Notes under the pieces: generated by a model
The model's input: the letters and a program-made list of their open reading frames with translations, nothing else
The model's database searches: none
What the model was told of the DNA's origin: nothing
Translations under genes and position numbers: made by a program
DNA from: Utricularia gibba
Taxonomy: Eukaryota > Streptophyta > Magnoliopsida > Lamiales > Lentibulariaceae
Direction of reading: 5' to 3'
NCBI GenBank assembly: GCA_002189035.1
Contig: NEEC01000010.1
Location: 2,294,001-2,358,000 of the forward strand
Length of the DNA stretch: 64,000 nt
In this document: piece by piece, positions 34,584 to 48,000 of the stretch
Numbering within the stretch: position 1 is the first letter of the stretch
Layout: each line of letters opens with the position of its first letter

Positions 34584-34949
34584 CTTCCACTTCCAAGTAG
34601 CAGAAGGAACAAGACTTCACGTGAATAGGCAAGTTTCTGCGGTCACAAATAAACACCGAATTAGCTGAAATCAAAGGCCGTAAATGCACAGCACCTCCGG
34701 AGAGCCCCGACCAGGGGATTAGGAGTTTCCGGGGACACAAAGTGAGCAATCGCCAACCTTTATTGCAGTATTCGGTATCTGAGGCCACCGGACAACAACT
34801 GACTTCAAACTCTCCATGCACAAAAGGATTTATTTTCAGTATACATCAGGATGACGAAGAAGCTCAAGAAAAACCCCCATGCAAGTACAACGATGTCAAC
34901 CCATAATCAAATATGCACACATGCAAATCTGGTGAAGATCCAATATGAA
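34584..34949. other. Short spacer: CTPA promoter and receptor-kinase 3' flank
   Basis: Only 366 bp separate the receptor kinase stop from the CTPA start on the minus strand. An open frame at 34483-34821 overlaps the CTPA start in another frame and is not convincing. Confidence 0.45.
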
Positions 34950-37900
34950 TCATCTTCCTTCTCCAATTTTTCCATAGGGCAATGTGGGCTGCCCAGGTTC
35001 AGCAGGGGATATTTCACTTGTGCCAACACTTGCAGCAGCAGCAGCAGCAGTGGCATAGCTTGAGGTTAAGCTATCAGTATTCGTGAAGAAGGATGATGTA
35101 TCATCGAACGTCGGGTTAATTAAGTACCCGGGGCGGGAAGTAACTGGAGCCACCTCAATGTCACCACACAGCATTGCCATCACACGGGACATGGGTGGCC
35201 GTAATGCCGGAGATGCTTGTATGCACAGAAGAGCGACACCAATGACCCTCCTCACTTCCTCTGCGTTGAAGTCTTTCAATACTGGATCCACTAGCTCCAG
35301 TTCACTCTTGGTTTCGTGCAGATTCCAAGCCTGAAGAAGCATCAGTGAAACAATCTTAATGTTCTTACCTCAAGAGAATCAAGTATCATTTTGGTCAAAA
35401 TATGGGAAGACGTACCCAGTCAAGAAGATACGTGCCCTTCTTTTCATTGTCTGTATTAGACCTCCCACTGACAATCTCCATAGCCACGACCCCAAAGCTA
35501 AAGACATCTACTTTTTCAGTAAGATGCCCTCGCATAGCATACTCCGGCGGCATATACCCACTAAGCAAAGAAGAGAAAAAATGAATATTTGGTGCTAAGT
35601 GATATGTGATGAAACATTAAAACTTACATTGTACCGGCGACCCTTGTGCTTATGTGTGTCTTCTTATCATCGTACAGCTTAGCCAGCCCAAAATCTGATA
35701 TCTTGGGCATAAGATCCGAGTCCAGAAGGATATTGCTAGCTTTCACATCTCTATGAACAATTCTAATGCGGGATTTCTCGTGGAGATACGTTAACCCTCG
35801 TGCAATTCCCAAGCATATGTCAAACCTTGTTGCCCAGTCGAGGTGTAAGCTTCGGCTACCATCTCCAAACAGTATTTGATCAAGACTCCCGTTCTCAAGA
35901 AACTCGTACACGAGCATACGTTTGTCTCCTTCAATACAGCAACCATGCAACTTCACAAGGTTACGGTGTTGCACAGCTGATATAGAGGCTATTTCTGCTA
36001 CAAACTGGTTCTTTCCCTGATTTGAAGTCACTGAAAGCTGCTTAACAGCAACAACTCTGCTATCCCCAAGTTTACCCTACAGAATATGCCATTGCAAATT
36101 GCATATGTTTCTGCATCTAGCTGAAAAAACTGAATAGTAAGTACCTTGTAAACTGGACCGAATCCTCCTTCTCCAAGCTTGTTCTCGATGTTGAAGTCAT
36201 TTGTTGCAGTTTTAAGCTCAGAATAACTGAATGTGTACGGCCGGAATTCAATGCCGAGTAGTTCTAGATGTTAATATCAACAGAAGCAACAAAATGTCAT
36301 GGCACATAACAAAATAAACACAGATCAACAGTTACACGAATGCAAAGTCACCTTGATCCTCTAAATCTCTTTGCCTTTTTCGGCGGACAAAGATAACTGC
36401 AAGGAGGACAAGCAAGCATGCAGCAGCAACAACTCCCACAACTGCCCCAACAATACGACCAGTAGAATTCTGAGGGGAGTTGCTGGTGACACTTGAATTC
36501 GAAACTGTTTAAGAAAGTACCAACTGATTTTATAAGACTGTTGAGTACTTCAACATCACCTTTGCTAACAACTTAATACGTTGCTTGAAGATTTTGCTTA
36601 CTTCGTCTTGCACTTAAAGCTGAAATAGCTGGTCCATAGGTCCCTGGTGCTGGTACACAGCAAGTTCCTTTGCCAGCCCAAAACAGATGAACTTCGACAT
36701 AGTTATTCACGACAGAAACATTGAAACTCCTCACCACAGCGCGGAAAGAAACACCACCAGCTTCTCTTTGTATGTCGAAATCTCTCAGTAACAAATTCCC
36801 TGAACCATATAGATTCTCTATACTTGAGAGAAGGAAATGTCTGCATACACATGGAGTGTGAAAGTGGGATTACCTGAATATATACATCAAACACACGTCT
36901 TCCGAGGCTCCTCCACGTTCTTGTATTGACAATGGTAGCCTCTGCAAACTGTAGCGTTACTGTGTAGTTGCCATTTTCAAGACCTAAACCGTAGTATCTC
37001 AATGACCCTGCTGAAATCCTAGAAGTCTGAAAAAGCTCAGAATCTAGAGTACTGGTGAACTGCGATGATGAAAATGTTCGATAGAGTGGGTTAATGTCGT
37101 CACTAGGCAAACCAACATTGCTAACACCCCATCCTCTCTCTTGGGCTACATAGTAGTTTGCAGGGCCGAGAGTCTCATTCTCTCTATCATACAGAGTTCT
37201 ATCAGATAATGATGTGATCGACGGGCCTCCACATTTTACTGCAAATCCTGAATCTGCAAGAGGAAGATAGCAAAAATAAAATAAAATAAAATGGAATACC
37301 ATTTTAAACATCATGGAATTTAAGATGGAATGGAATGGAATACAAAAGAATAGTATTCCTTACTTGTGGGTGGAATACGGTTACAAGAAAAGCTTCTCTG
37401 CAGGCATTCCAACCCACTGTAATTATTGGACAAAATAGCTCTGAGAACTATGAGTAAAACCTAAAATACCATGCATAATGAAATTCGTACCTCGTTGTGT
37501 TGACAGTAAGATTGTTTGACACGGCGTTGCTACAATAAATGGTTCACCACATTTAGCTCATATTAAATTTTAAAACGGTGCAAGCAAGAACTTTCTAACT
37601 CTTTTTGCTCATACAGGCTCAAGTTCTGCACATTGATCCATGATGGAAAGCTTCCTGACAACTCATTGTATGAAACATCTCTACCATGAAGAGTGTAGCA
37701 TTTGAGCAAGGGAACCACATAGTTACTGAGATTTTAGGCATTTGGTACATCAAATAAAATCAGGCACATACATAATCAAAAGGTTGGAACTCTTCTGCAA
37801 AGGAAGCCCGCCGGTTAAACTGTTATTTCCAAGATAACTGTAGAGAAAAAAAATGTAAATGAGGCATTTAGTACAATTAAATTCTTTTTGTCTTCTAGCG

Positions 37901-40380
37901 CATGGGTATCGAAGAATGATTCGTTACAGGTTAGTGAGGGAGGGATGATTGAAAATGGAGTCTGGAATACTTCCTGTCAAGTTATTGAAGCTCAAATCCC
38001 TGAAGAACAACAATGATCATATCTCATTTATAGGCCATAGCTTCCATATTGGTATCATAAATTTTCATTCACAATAAGGTCAAACAAGACTCACAGCGTC
38101 AGCAAGCCTTGGAAGTTGTTGAAGAACGTAGGTATTGAATCCGAGATGTAATTGTTCCGCAATATTCTGTAAGAAAACACAGATGGCTTTGCTTGCTGAA
38201 AGAAATAGCTCCATTCACAATCTAAGTAATTATCCATCTTCTTACAAAGTAGTTAGTGAAGTCAAGTTCTGAAGGAAGACAAGCGAAGATGTTACATTCA
38301 ATACATCACTTATTCTCCTGCGATTATAATTGAAATTAGTCATTCTTTAAACGGAAGGAAAGGAAAGGAAAGTATAAAGAACTTACAAATCAGTCAAGGT
38401 AGTCAAGTTGGAAAATGAAGAATGTATTGGACCACTGAAAGAATTACCTTGCAATCTCCTGTCAAGCATTTATCATCAACAACTACGTTAATATGAAGAC
38501 TATTTTGGTGTATAGCATTAACTATATAAAGCTTTTACGTGGTGCTAATGAACTTCGATATGCAGTGCAGAGAAATTTATTCTTACAATACTTCAAGGGA
38601 CGTCCAGTTTCCTATGTACGCTGGTATCTCACCAATAAAATCATTATCAGACGCCCATCTGAAAGCCATACATTTTTCTAGTAAGTAATCAAATTCCATG
38701 TCCGAACATATTATCAATATCCTTGTAATGGGTGAGCTTCTAGGCATTCGAGTTCTTACACTGTACGCAAGTTTTGCAGATTCGCAAAAGTTTCTGGAAG
38801 TGCACCACTGGCTCCGCAGCTATCAATGTGTCTAATCAGGAATTAAAACCAAACATTAGAATGACAAGGGAAGCTGAATACTTCACGTTTCTTTCTCTTT
38901 CTTTTTAAAATCTTGAAGTGATGTTCTCATATTTTACATCTCTTCAAGCCTTGTCAGGCTCCCAAGTTCTCGTGGAAGTAGACCAGAAAAGTTGTTTGTA
39001 CCAAGTGACCTGCGCATGAGCAAATTGCAAGAGGGCTTGAAATCTTAAATAAGTTCCCTTGTAGTATGCCTTGCTGTTTGAGGAAAATATCAGTATGCAT
39101 TTGGTGAAAGCATTGCCTTCCCTTTTACTTACAGTGATATTAAATCAGTAAGCAGTCCAAGTTCAGAAGGAATCCGTCCCGACAAGTCGTTTATGCTCAA
39201 GCTCCTGATATATAAATGCATCTAAGATGGACGCAGGGCTAGTAAAAACTAATCAATAATTCAACTAAAAAAACAACGAAAATACCAACACCAGAAAAGT
39301 GAACATACAAGTACTGCATACGGCGGAGATTTCTAATCGCCGGAGGAATAGGTCCCGTGAGATAGTTCGCAGACAAATTTCTGAACAAAAAAAGATTACG
39401 CAAACAAACTCATCATAAAGCTAAAAAAAAGGACGCATTTATGTAAGAATCACTGTTTGGTCATACAAATTAGTCAAAAAGGTCAAATTCCAGAGCTCAT
39501 CCGGGAGAGTACCCGATACATCCCTTTGATAGACCTTCCTGCGAACCCATTGGAACAAAATTGAACACAATTTCCTTTCGTCCATAGAACTCATGCAGAC
39601 ATACACTACTTACAATGCCGTGATATGGCAAGTGGAATTATTGTCCGCAGAGCAGTCGCATTTGATTCCTAGCAGAACATTGTCGTCTGAAGAGATCGGA
39701 GTGTCATCAATGGCTTCACCGGTGCACAATTCCCCGCTTATATTCCAAGCATTCGATGCTTGAACCCCCCATCTCCCAAGTATTGTGTTCAACAACCTTG
39801 CTGAACCAACGACATGCAAAAAACTTCTTCATTGTGCAACGCGAAATCTTCACAAAAGTTACCTGGAGATTTGGAACACCGTTTCCAGTTCTTCGTTGAA
39901 ACCTCTTATATTTATACAAATAATTTTGTTATTAAATATTAATATTTTTCATTATAAAATATTTAAAAATATATAATATTTGATTATTTTAAAAAACTAT
40001 AAAATCAAAAAAATTAATTTTTCAAAAATATTTGAAAATTACCAACTGGTAATTGTTTTATTTACTGGTTGATCTTTTCTAAAAGCATCTGTACGGAAGG
40101 GTAATCTCCTTAATTTCAAATTCACTCGTTGACTAGGTTTCACGACTCTGATACGAAGCTGGACAGCGCACGGCGCAAAATAGCAGCAGAAATTGAATTC
40201 TCATGCACACACCCAGGAAGGAGAAGTCTACCTACCTTCCGTCGGATCGGTGGTGGCGGTGGAGTTGGTATTTTGAGCTCCGGCGAGATAGCCCAGTTGG
40301 GAAACGACGAAAACAACCCAAAACCAGGGTAACCGCCGCGGCGGCGACGCAGCCAGCTCCATGTGAGATCTCCCCATCAT
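34950..40380 (-). CDS. Malectin/LRR receptor-like kinase, LRR-VIII type (one frame break)
   Basis: I reconstruct 23 exons: 40236-40380 (signal peptide, [12 protein letters not shown]), 39614-39800, ten LRR exons of mostly exactly 72 nt from 39467-39538 to 37928-37999, shorter exons to 37364, malectin exons 36874-37253 and 36602-36799, membrane exon 36352-36504 ([20 protein letters not shown]), and kinase exons 36145-36263, 35628-36076, 35416-35560 and 34950-35330. The kinase has [41 protein letters not shown] and [14 protein letters not shown], so it should be active. Expected length is about 1029 aa, as in the Arabidopsis At1g56130-type family. The malectin exon 18 boundary is one base short (cag then GGAAT near 36798; GGGAAT would restore QGNLLL). 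A poly-Ala run near the C-terminus comes from (gca)n at about 35030. Likely a cell-surface signalling receptor; ligand unknown. Confidence 0.9.
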
Positions 40381-42240
40381 TCCACAGAGAACCGAGTAGT
40401 CTACCGACGACACAATTAGCTTCTCGGAGGTGAGGAAAGCACCTTGGAGACCATTTTCGAATAGACCCAATTATTAGAAAAGTCTTTCAAGAGCAACTTG
40501 GGAATCAACGTCTCAACTTAAAAGCCGCCAGGTCCCATGTTTTCTTCATATGTGTTGTTTTTTTTATGATAATTATGTTTTGTTCATATGCATTCAATGC
40601 CGGGCTTATTGTGGTGTTTTCAAATCGCCGATCGACCTGAGAATGATACATGACAAAGAGGACAAGGAAGAGAAGGATCATGCATGACTTCGTTTCCGAT
40701 GTGAAATTCGTACAAGAATTTGGTATCATTTTTTTCATTATTATCGTCATATTTGTGATAATTCAAAATGATCGATCGAATTCAATGATTTAATCAACCA
40801 AAGTTACATCACAAACCATCAATGTTGTCTAATTTTCTCAATTAAATATGTTTTCCATAATTAAATTGCACTGTAACATGATGCGAACCATTCATTTATA
40901 AATTCATACATTCTAACCCAATCTCTATCTTGCAGATTAATACAAAAAATTAATATTGGCGATACTAATTTTTTAATACAGATTTATTAGTCATCATAAC
41001 AGGATCTCGCCACGTGGCATCATATGGAGACTTTATGGAACGGGTATTAGAGTAATTCATACATTCTAACTCATCTTCTATCTTGCACGCGATGTTCGTC
41101 ATATCCGCCTCTGTGGAGGCTGCAGGAGCATGGGCCGCCGGCCTACAGGCGACTGGCAACTCGGCCCATGCCCCAGAGGACATTTTGAGGGGATTGGGCC
41201 GCCAAAACAAATCCAGTAGAGGGCAACTACGTCATTGTTGGGCTTTCTTCTTCACGCTCACTCGACGGAAGGAAGCTATGAGAAGGTCAATCGATTGGCG
41301 TGAAGGTGCAAGCAAAAGGGTGTGGTGCGGTGCCGTGGTGCTGATGGCACCTGATTCCCCAACCAGGGTTAAGTTAAGAAAGCCCATGCAGAATAGAATG
41401 GCGTGGAGAGAGAGGGTCACATCAGGTGCATTAATGGATCCCCGGTTTTGTAGTTTCGCCTCATAAATGTTTCTGTTGACTCAGGTTGCTGAGTGTGACA
41501 CAGATCCTGATCATCATCCACCATCCAACTCCATTTCCATTTTTTACATTGTGGGATTTCAACCATCCATCAACGAATACAAACACACTCTTCCTCCGTC
41601 AAAACACAATGCGCATCATACTCCAGTTATAAAAAAACTGCTGAAAATTGAACATAAAAAATGAAATGATTGTTAGTTTAAAACATCTAATTTTTATGAT
41701 TTTACATTCTATTTTTTCAATGAAAAAATCTCATGTAACATTAGTAAAATACTTTTATTTAAGTATGTTCTCACTTCGTCCGTAACCAATGTAAAATTTT
41801 ATATTGTTACAAGTCTCATAACCTTATATTATTCAATAATCCTATAAAAAACGAGATTTACATTTACATAAATTAATAGAACATGGTTGAATATATACAT
41901 CTAACTTTAATGGGTTTGAATGTATATGTCTAATAAATTAAATCATGTATATGAGAACATTAACTTATTATCAAGTACATCTAAACAAAAAATATTATTT
42001 TATATAAATTAATTGAAATGGATTTCAATTAATATGATATTCCACAAATCTTCTCAAATACCATGTTTCCAACAAAAGCATTGTGATCAAATAAACCCCA
42101 TGTTCATGTTCTTCTAAAAGCAGCGTAGTGCTGAATGTGGAATGGAATACTCCTACTTCCCGTCTCCATCCTGGTTCCCAAATCCCGAAACGTGGGTTGC
42201 CTCGCCTCGCCTCACATTGCACACAGTATTATGCAATGCA
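40381..42240. other. Gene-free region with a GGGCC/GGCCCA box cluster
   Basis: 40500-41000 is AT-rich. 41080-41470 is GC-richer and carries three site II-like boxes (tcggcccat, ttgggccgc, ttgggcttt, about 41160-41250), which usually mark promoters of housekeeping genes. An open frame at 41083-41466 shows no family I recognise. 41660-42060 is AT-rich. Confidence 0.4.
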
Positions 42241-45000
42241 ATGCATGATATGAATGCCCCCCAATTGAATGCCACAAAATTTAGTTGAATGCTTGTGCTA
42301 CATTTATGGGCGGGGTGACTGACCCGACCCCTACACTACCCTATCAGCTACCTCAATCCCAATCCCACCACCAAGTTGCTGCTTTTTCTTGAATCATTTT
42401 GGTAGAGATGCATGCAGTTGGGGTGCATTTATTCCATGCTCATTCAATGCCTTCATCTGCTTCTTTCATCCAAGATTAACAGGCTCTAGAGGCTTTAAAA
42501 CATCCCGCTGCTCATTAATGACAGAAGATTAACTAACACCTCTGCAAAACAACATGAAGGTGCATTGGGCCACGCTCAATTACACCAACCAGCTGCTCTG
42601 CTCTTGAGATCATTAAGGCATGGCTTAGGCTCTTAATCTGCTGCAGCTTTAATGGCGTACCGTGGTAGGCCACAGATGCATTAACTCCCCCCGATTTTTA
42701 AGCTTCTGGAGGGAATGGGGAGGAGGCAGGAGCCAACAGATGTGGCGTAATCAACGCTTGAATTCAATATTATTACCTTGGCGCATTTAAATCAAAAATC
42801 AAATCTTTTTCGATATGATCTTATTCTCCCCCTTTGTTCTATTACATTTAAATCTTTTCTATTTTCTTTTCAATGCTATTAAAAAACATTTATCATTCCA
42901 TCTTCAATTTATCAATCTTGAAGAAAATGTATTTCTACATATCAGTCTTTAAATTGTAATTTTTTACTATGGAAATTACAGGTTTTTAAAATAGATATTA
43001 ATGCAATTCGAGATAAATGTTTTTTTTAAGGGAAAAAAAGAGGGGGAGAAGGAGGACTGGAGGACGAGGCATCACCTACATATCCACATGCGTGCATTAA
43101 AGTGTAATAACTCCATTTAAAATTTGTGTCCACTCAAGTTTCCTTTTCTTGGCAGTATTATTTTAATCCCCCTATTTAAAGAACAATGACGTGTCATGTT
43201 GGCGACACGCCTCCTTTGAAATGACAAATAAATTTCAAACAATCGCAACTGGGTTCTGACATGAGATGAGGTGAGATGATATGATGCCACGGGTGCACAC
43301 ACAACATGTTACACTTCAAAAATCATAGTCTCTCAACAGGTTTGTGCGTTGATAAATATCGGGTTTCTGTTGTACTTAATCATTAATATTTCTATTTTTT
43401 TAATACATAAGTGATTTCTTTTTTTTCTTCCCATTTAGATTCTCCGAAACTAATTGTGTTTCATGCTCTTTATTTTTTATGTTAACAGTTAAGGTTTAGG
43501 GTTTTTTTGCACGTGTACGATAAGTTACTTAGTAATAAACTGCGAACAATTGAATTTCATTATGTTAAATTTGTAAGAGAGATTTGAAAAAAAAAACAAG
43601 TTTAACAATCACTCTAATAAATATTAAGTTAAGATTTTTTTAAAAAAAATGCTTTAACCCTTTGCACAAAAGATTTGCAGTTTGATAAATTCAATCATAG
43701 TTCAAACCCTAATCGAACTTTTCATTTTTTAATTTTTTTAATATTTTTTAAATTAATTCAAATTTAACGAAACATGAACAGTTTGTGATTAAACTTGTGA
43801 ATTAGAAAAAATTACAATCATCAGAAACTGTATGATAAAAATGGTCGTTTAATCTTTTTACTTATGCGTGTGAGATAAAGTAACAGCGGTAAATTTTATA
43901 GGATTACAAACCCTCCCTATGATTCCCGAGCTTCTGAGTGCAGCTTAAGCGCATCGGAACATGCAATCCAAATAAAAAAAAAAAAAAGGGAATGGGGGCG
44001 TGGGCTTTGCCTCAGAGAGGGTTCGTGCGGGATAAAAAGGGCAGGAGAGGTGGTACCGGGAACTGGAGGGTGAAAAAATGGAAGTTACTGAGGGAGGGGG
44101 AAGGAGGCGCAAACATCCCATCAGATCGTGGAAGCCGCCATAATGAGGAGTACGAAGAAATGAATAAATGACTCAGGGCGCTTTTATTGCATCCATCCGC
44201 TTGGTGCAGTTGAGTTAAAAAAACTGGGAGAAATTATTGGAACTCTGTAACTCTGCTGCCTTTTCTCTCTGCTTCCATCCTAAACATTTACTTTGTGCTG
44301 CATGTGCATGCATGGCCCCTCTGCCCTTTCACCGTCGTACATTTATATGTAACTGACAAAACCACCCTCCTCTCCTTCTCTGCTCTGCCCCGTCATCTAT
44401 TGCTTTGCACCATACAAGAAGCAACGCGACTTCTTCAGATTCTGTAGTAAAAAAACCCTAATCCCGGATCCCAATTCAGGTTATGTTGCTCAAGTACGAT
44501 TAATCGGGGCTGTTTTTCCCAGAAAAATTGTTACCCTGCGTGGCTGAGCACTGTGGCAGCCCATCATACGCCACACCCAGACAATGGATAAAGTAGACAT
44601 GTCCAGGGCATGCCTGCCATTGATAGAGCCATTGCCTTTGTTTTTTGAAATGCTGTATAATGAGTCGAGCAACTGGGCGTAAACTGGATAACTAGATCAG
44701 AGTTGCACCTCTCTTTGTCAGATACCGCTAAAACCCCTTTTCCTTTGCTTTCGAAACACACATATTCCGGGTGAATCGCGAAAGTAGCGACTGTCTGCAT
44801 TATGGATGATCTCTTTTTTAGTTAACCCCACAAATCTCATCTCAGGGCTAGCTTTCCGTCTTCTTTTGATACAGAAAAGTGGAGGTGGATGATCCTGCTC
44901 ATTATGGAGTTGCTGTTCCACGTTTGTCTGGAAACCCAAATTCAGCAGCGGACATAGAAATTTAACTTAGCCCGGGCCAAACACAACAAATGCAATGCAC
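42241..45000. other. Gene-free region, CT-rich and AT-rich stretches
   Basis: Contains moderately GC-rich text at 42240-42760 and 43930-44470, including aaaaaaccctaatccc at about 44450 (telo-box-like), separated by AT-rich DNA. No coding exon, tRNA or known microRNA precursor recognised. Confidence 0.35.
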
Positions 45001-48000
45001 AGTAAATAAACGCATAAGCATCTTCTTCAATTTTGAACCCTCCACTTTTACGATATTGTTCGAATATCAAACTTCCTCAAGTAGTGTCATTTTATACACA
45101 TTTTAAAATAGTATGATTAATTCTCAAATTCATACTATGTGAATTGAGCCTGCAGAATGGACACGAGACAGCACCAGATCAGCTGTGTGCATTTTAGTTC
45201 ACTATTTTATGTAATTAGGGGAAATATTCGATACATAAATTCACAGTTATCGCTCTCGTCAGTACAAATGTCTGGAAAATCCTTCTCTCGATATGCTCGA
45301 CAAGACATTTGTCTTCTTACAATTTAAAGAAAGGTAATAGATACTTTGATCATTAACACTCCAAACGTGGGCGACACACTGCCCAATACCACCATCATTA
45401 AATAATATTCTGGTTCCAGTATCCCTTTTCCATGATATTTAATATTCAACCATATAATATAAAGTTTCTTATTTGCAAATAGGATGAAAAATTATGATTT
45501 ATGTGCCACAAAAATAAAATAATATTGGGTTAATATCATTAATCAATAATATGATAAATCATCTCCAACTATTATTATTATGACATTTGGTATCATACCC
45601 AAATATGGATACGCACCAATAGTGGGATAATATAAGTATATACTATATTAGTTATGAATGTGAAAATAACGTATATAATTAAAGTTATCCTTTTAATATT
45701 ATATAATATGTTTTTTAGTAAATATATAACGTAAAACTGTAAAAATTCAATGATTAAAATGTAGAATATTGTATATGAATATATTGTGGTTTGTGAGATT
45801 AAACCGCCAAAAAAATGTTACTATTGACTTACGAAGTACAAGGGGTAAGCTTTTTTTCCAATTATTTATGTCTGTCACGTGCATAAATAATTCAAAAACG
45901 CATTGGTACGGCATAAAATATTTTCCAAATTCTGACAAATGCACGCTTCTTGTTTCCACAGTCGACACTGCACAAAGAAGAGCAATCTAATTTTGGCATA
46001 CATTGAGCAATAAGTTTTTTTGTTGACCACGATTATATTAAATAATATTTATTAATGAATTTTTATATTTATTTTTTATTTTCGCATTCAAGGAGAGTTG
46101 GGATGGGCATGGGATAGGGTGATAAAGAAGAAAAATTTAATGATGGAAGGGGTAGGTGTGCAATTTTTAATGGGAATAATGATGGTGGAGAATTAATATA
46201 AGTTAGGTATATGGATTTATGGTGGAATAAATGCCAATTACCCGATTCATGAGGGGGGCATATGCAATTAATCAATCCCCTTTAAATGAATACTTGTAGC
46301 TGGCTACTGCCCCTCTTCTCCTCTCTTCAGACCATTAATATTTCCCCTTCACACGTTTACCTACGCCCTCCCAATGCTTCCTCATTTATTTAAAAATGCC
46401 TACTTCTTGTATTCAAATCCCCCATTGCAATATATTTTATAATTAAAATTATAGATTTTTTTATAAAAATAAAAATAATATATTCGATTCAGATAAAGGA
46501 TACTTAAGAATTTAAATTCGGATCAATATCATTTGTAATTGTTGATTACAAATTTTTATTTATACTCGAATCATTTATTATCCATTCGAATTTATCGGTT
46601 AAAAAACATTCCTATTCCCATTTAATAACAATTTGATCACGAACAAAAGCACAATATTATTAATATTTTAGATTTCCTATTAATATCCGGTTGAACCGGT
46701 TTCTGATTGGACGGGTAGCGTGTTTTACCCAAACGCAGAAGAATCAGGGCTCAGAATCAACCGGTCGGTTGGTGACAAGGACCGCCCAACTTTATTCACT
46801 CCCCGGGTACCGAAAGTGTAATATACGGAAACCGGTGGACTCAAAAGCAGACAAAAGTTTTTGTTACTGGGCATTAAAAGTAATATCATGTTAGTTGGGG
46901 GACGGCTGCCCTAGTTTTCAAGGAATGCAACAGTTCATTTTATTCCTCCAGCTGAAAAATATTCCGTGACATAATTATTTAAGTTCGGTATTTAAAAATA
47001 TGAGAAATAAAAGAAGTATGGCCAAATTTGAAAATAAATTGATTTTAAAGTATTTTTTAAGAGTATAAAATGTTTTAAATAGATCCTAAGAATATAGTAC
47101 AATACTCAGTTTGTTTTATAGACTTCCGGTGCCTTCCCAACACTCGGTATGGCGGCACCGGAGCAAACCCCTGCGTCGGAATCCGCCGAGTGACCAAGAC
47201 ACTCGGTCTGTTTCCGGTGCCGGACGCCGTCCGAGTGTCACATTATCCTCCTCTAATCGCCACGTCATTGAATGATCAATTTGGATAGACTCTTATTCTT
47301 CGGTTTCATTTCTATAATTTACTTGGAAAAATGGCAACCCGTTTGATGAAAAAAATGATTATTTTAATATTAATTTATCGTATTTGTGAAAAATAAACGT
47401 CACGACCCACGTTTCGTTTTACGATATTTTACACTTAGGTCACCTAAAATTCATCATTTTATGTTTTTTTACTTTCAGATAAATCTTCTCATTTGTGTAC
47501 CTTTTTTTAAGCATACATTTTTCTCATTCATAACTAATGTATAATATCGTAATTAAGCATCTTTGGGTTACATTAAAATAAATTGTAGTTAGATACTTTT
47601 ATTCATGAGCACATCATCTTCGAAAATGAATGAAAATTGGGTGAAACTGAATCGGATTAATACGTGTTTTGTATACTCGTCTACGACAAGCATTTGTATG
47701 TAAGAAGGGCGGTTGTCAAGGTTAGGTTTGCGTGCATTAAATGAACCCAATAAAAAAGAAGAGTAAGTTGATGGTCACACGTAATCCCTTAATGACAATT
47801 AAATTGTATGCGTGTCGTGTAGCAATTATTTCCTCAATCGCCTTGTAATTTAGATTATATCCACCATTTGTTTTTTAATACTTGTCACATCCTCAAATAA
47901 AACTACGTTATCAAATGGTTTACAGATCAAAACAAGGTGCTGAAACACACACAAACACAGAAGCCTGTGGGTGACTCGGTTTTCCCAAAATCCAAAGTAT

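Noticed and set aside
42240-42760. Possible microRNA or non-coding RNA locus
   Set aside because: No match by eye to common plant microRNA sequences (156, 159, 160, 164, 166, 169, 171, 172, 319, 390, 393, 396) and no clear long hairpin.
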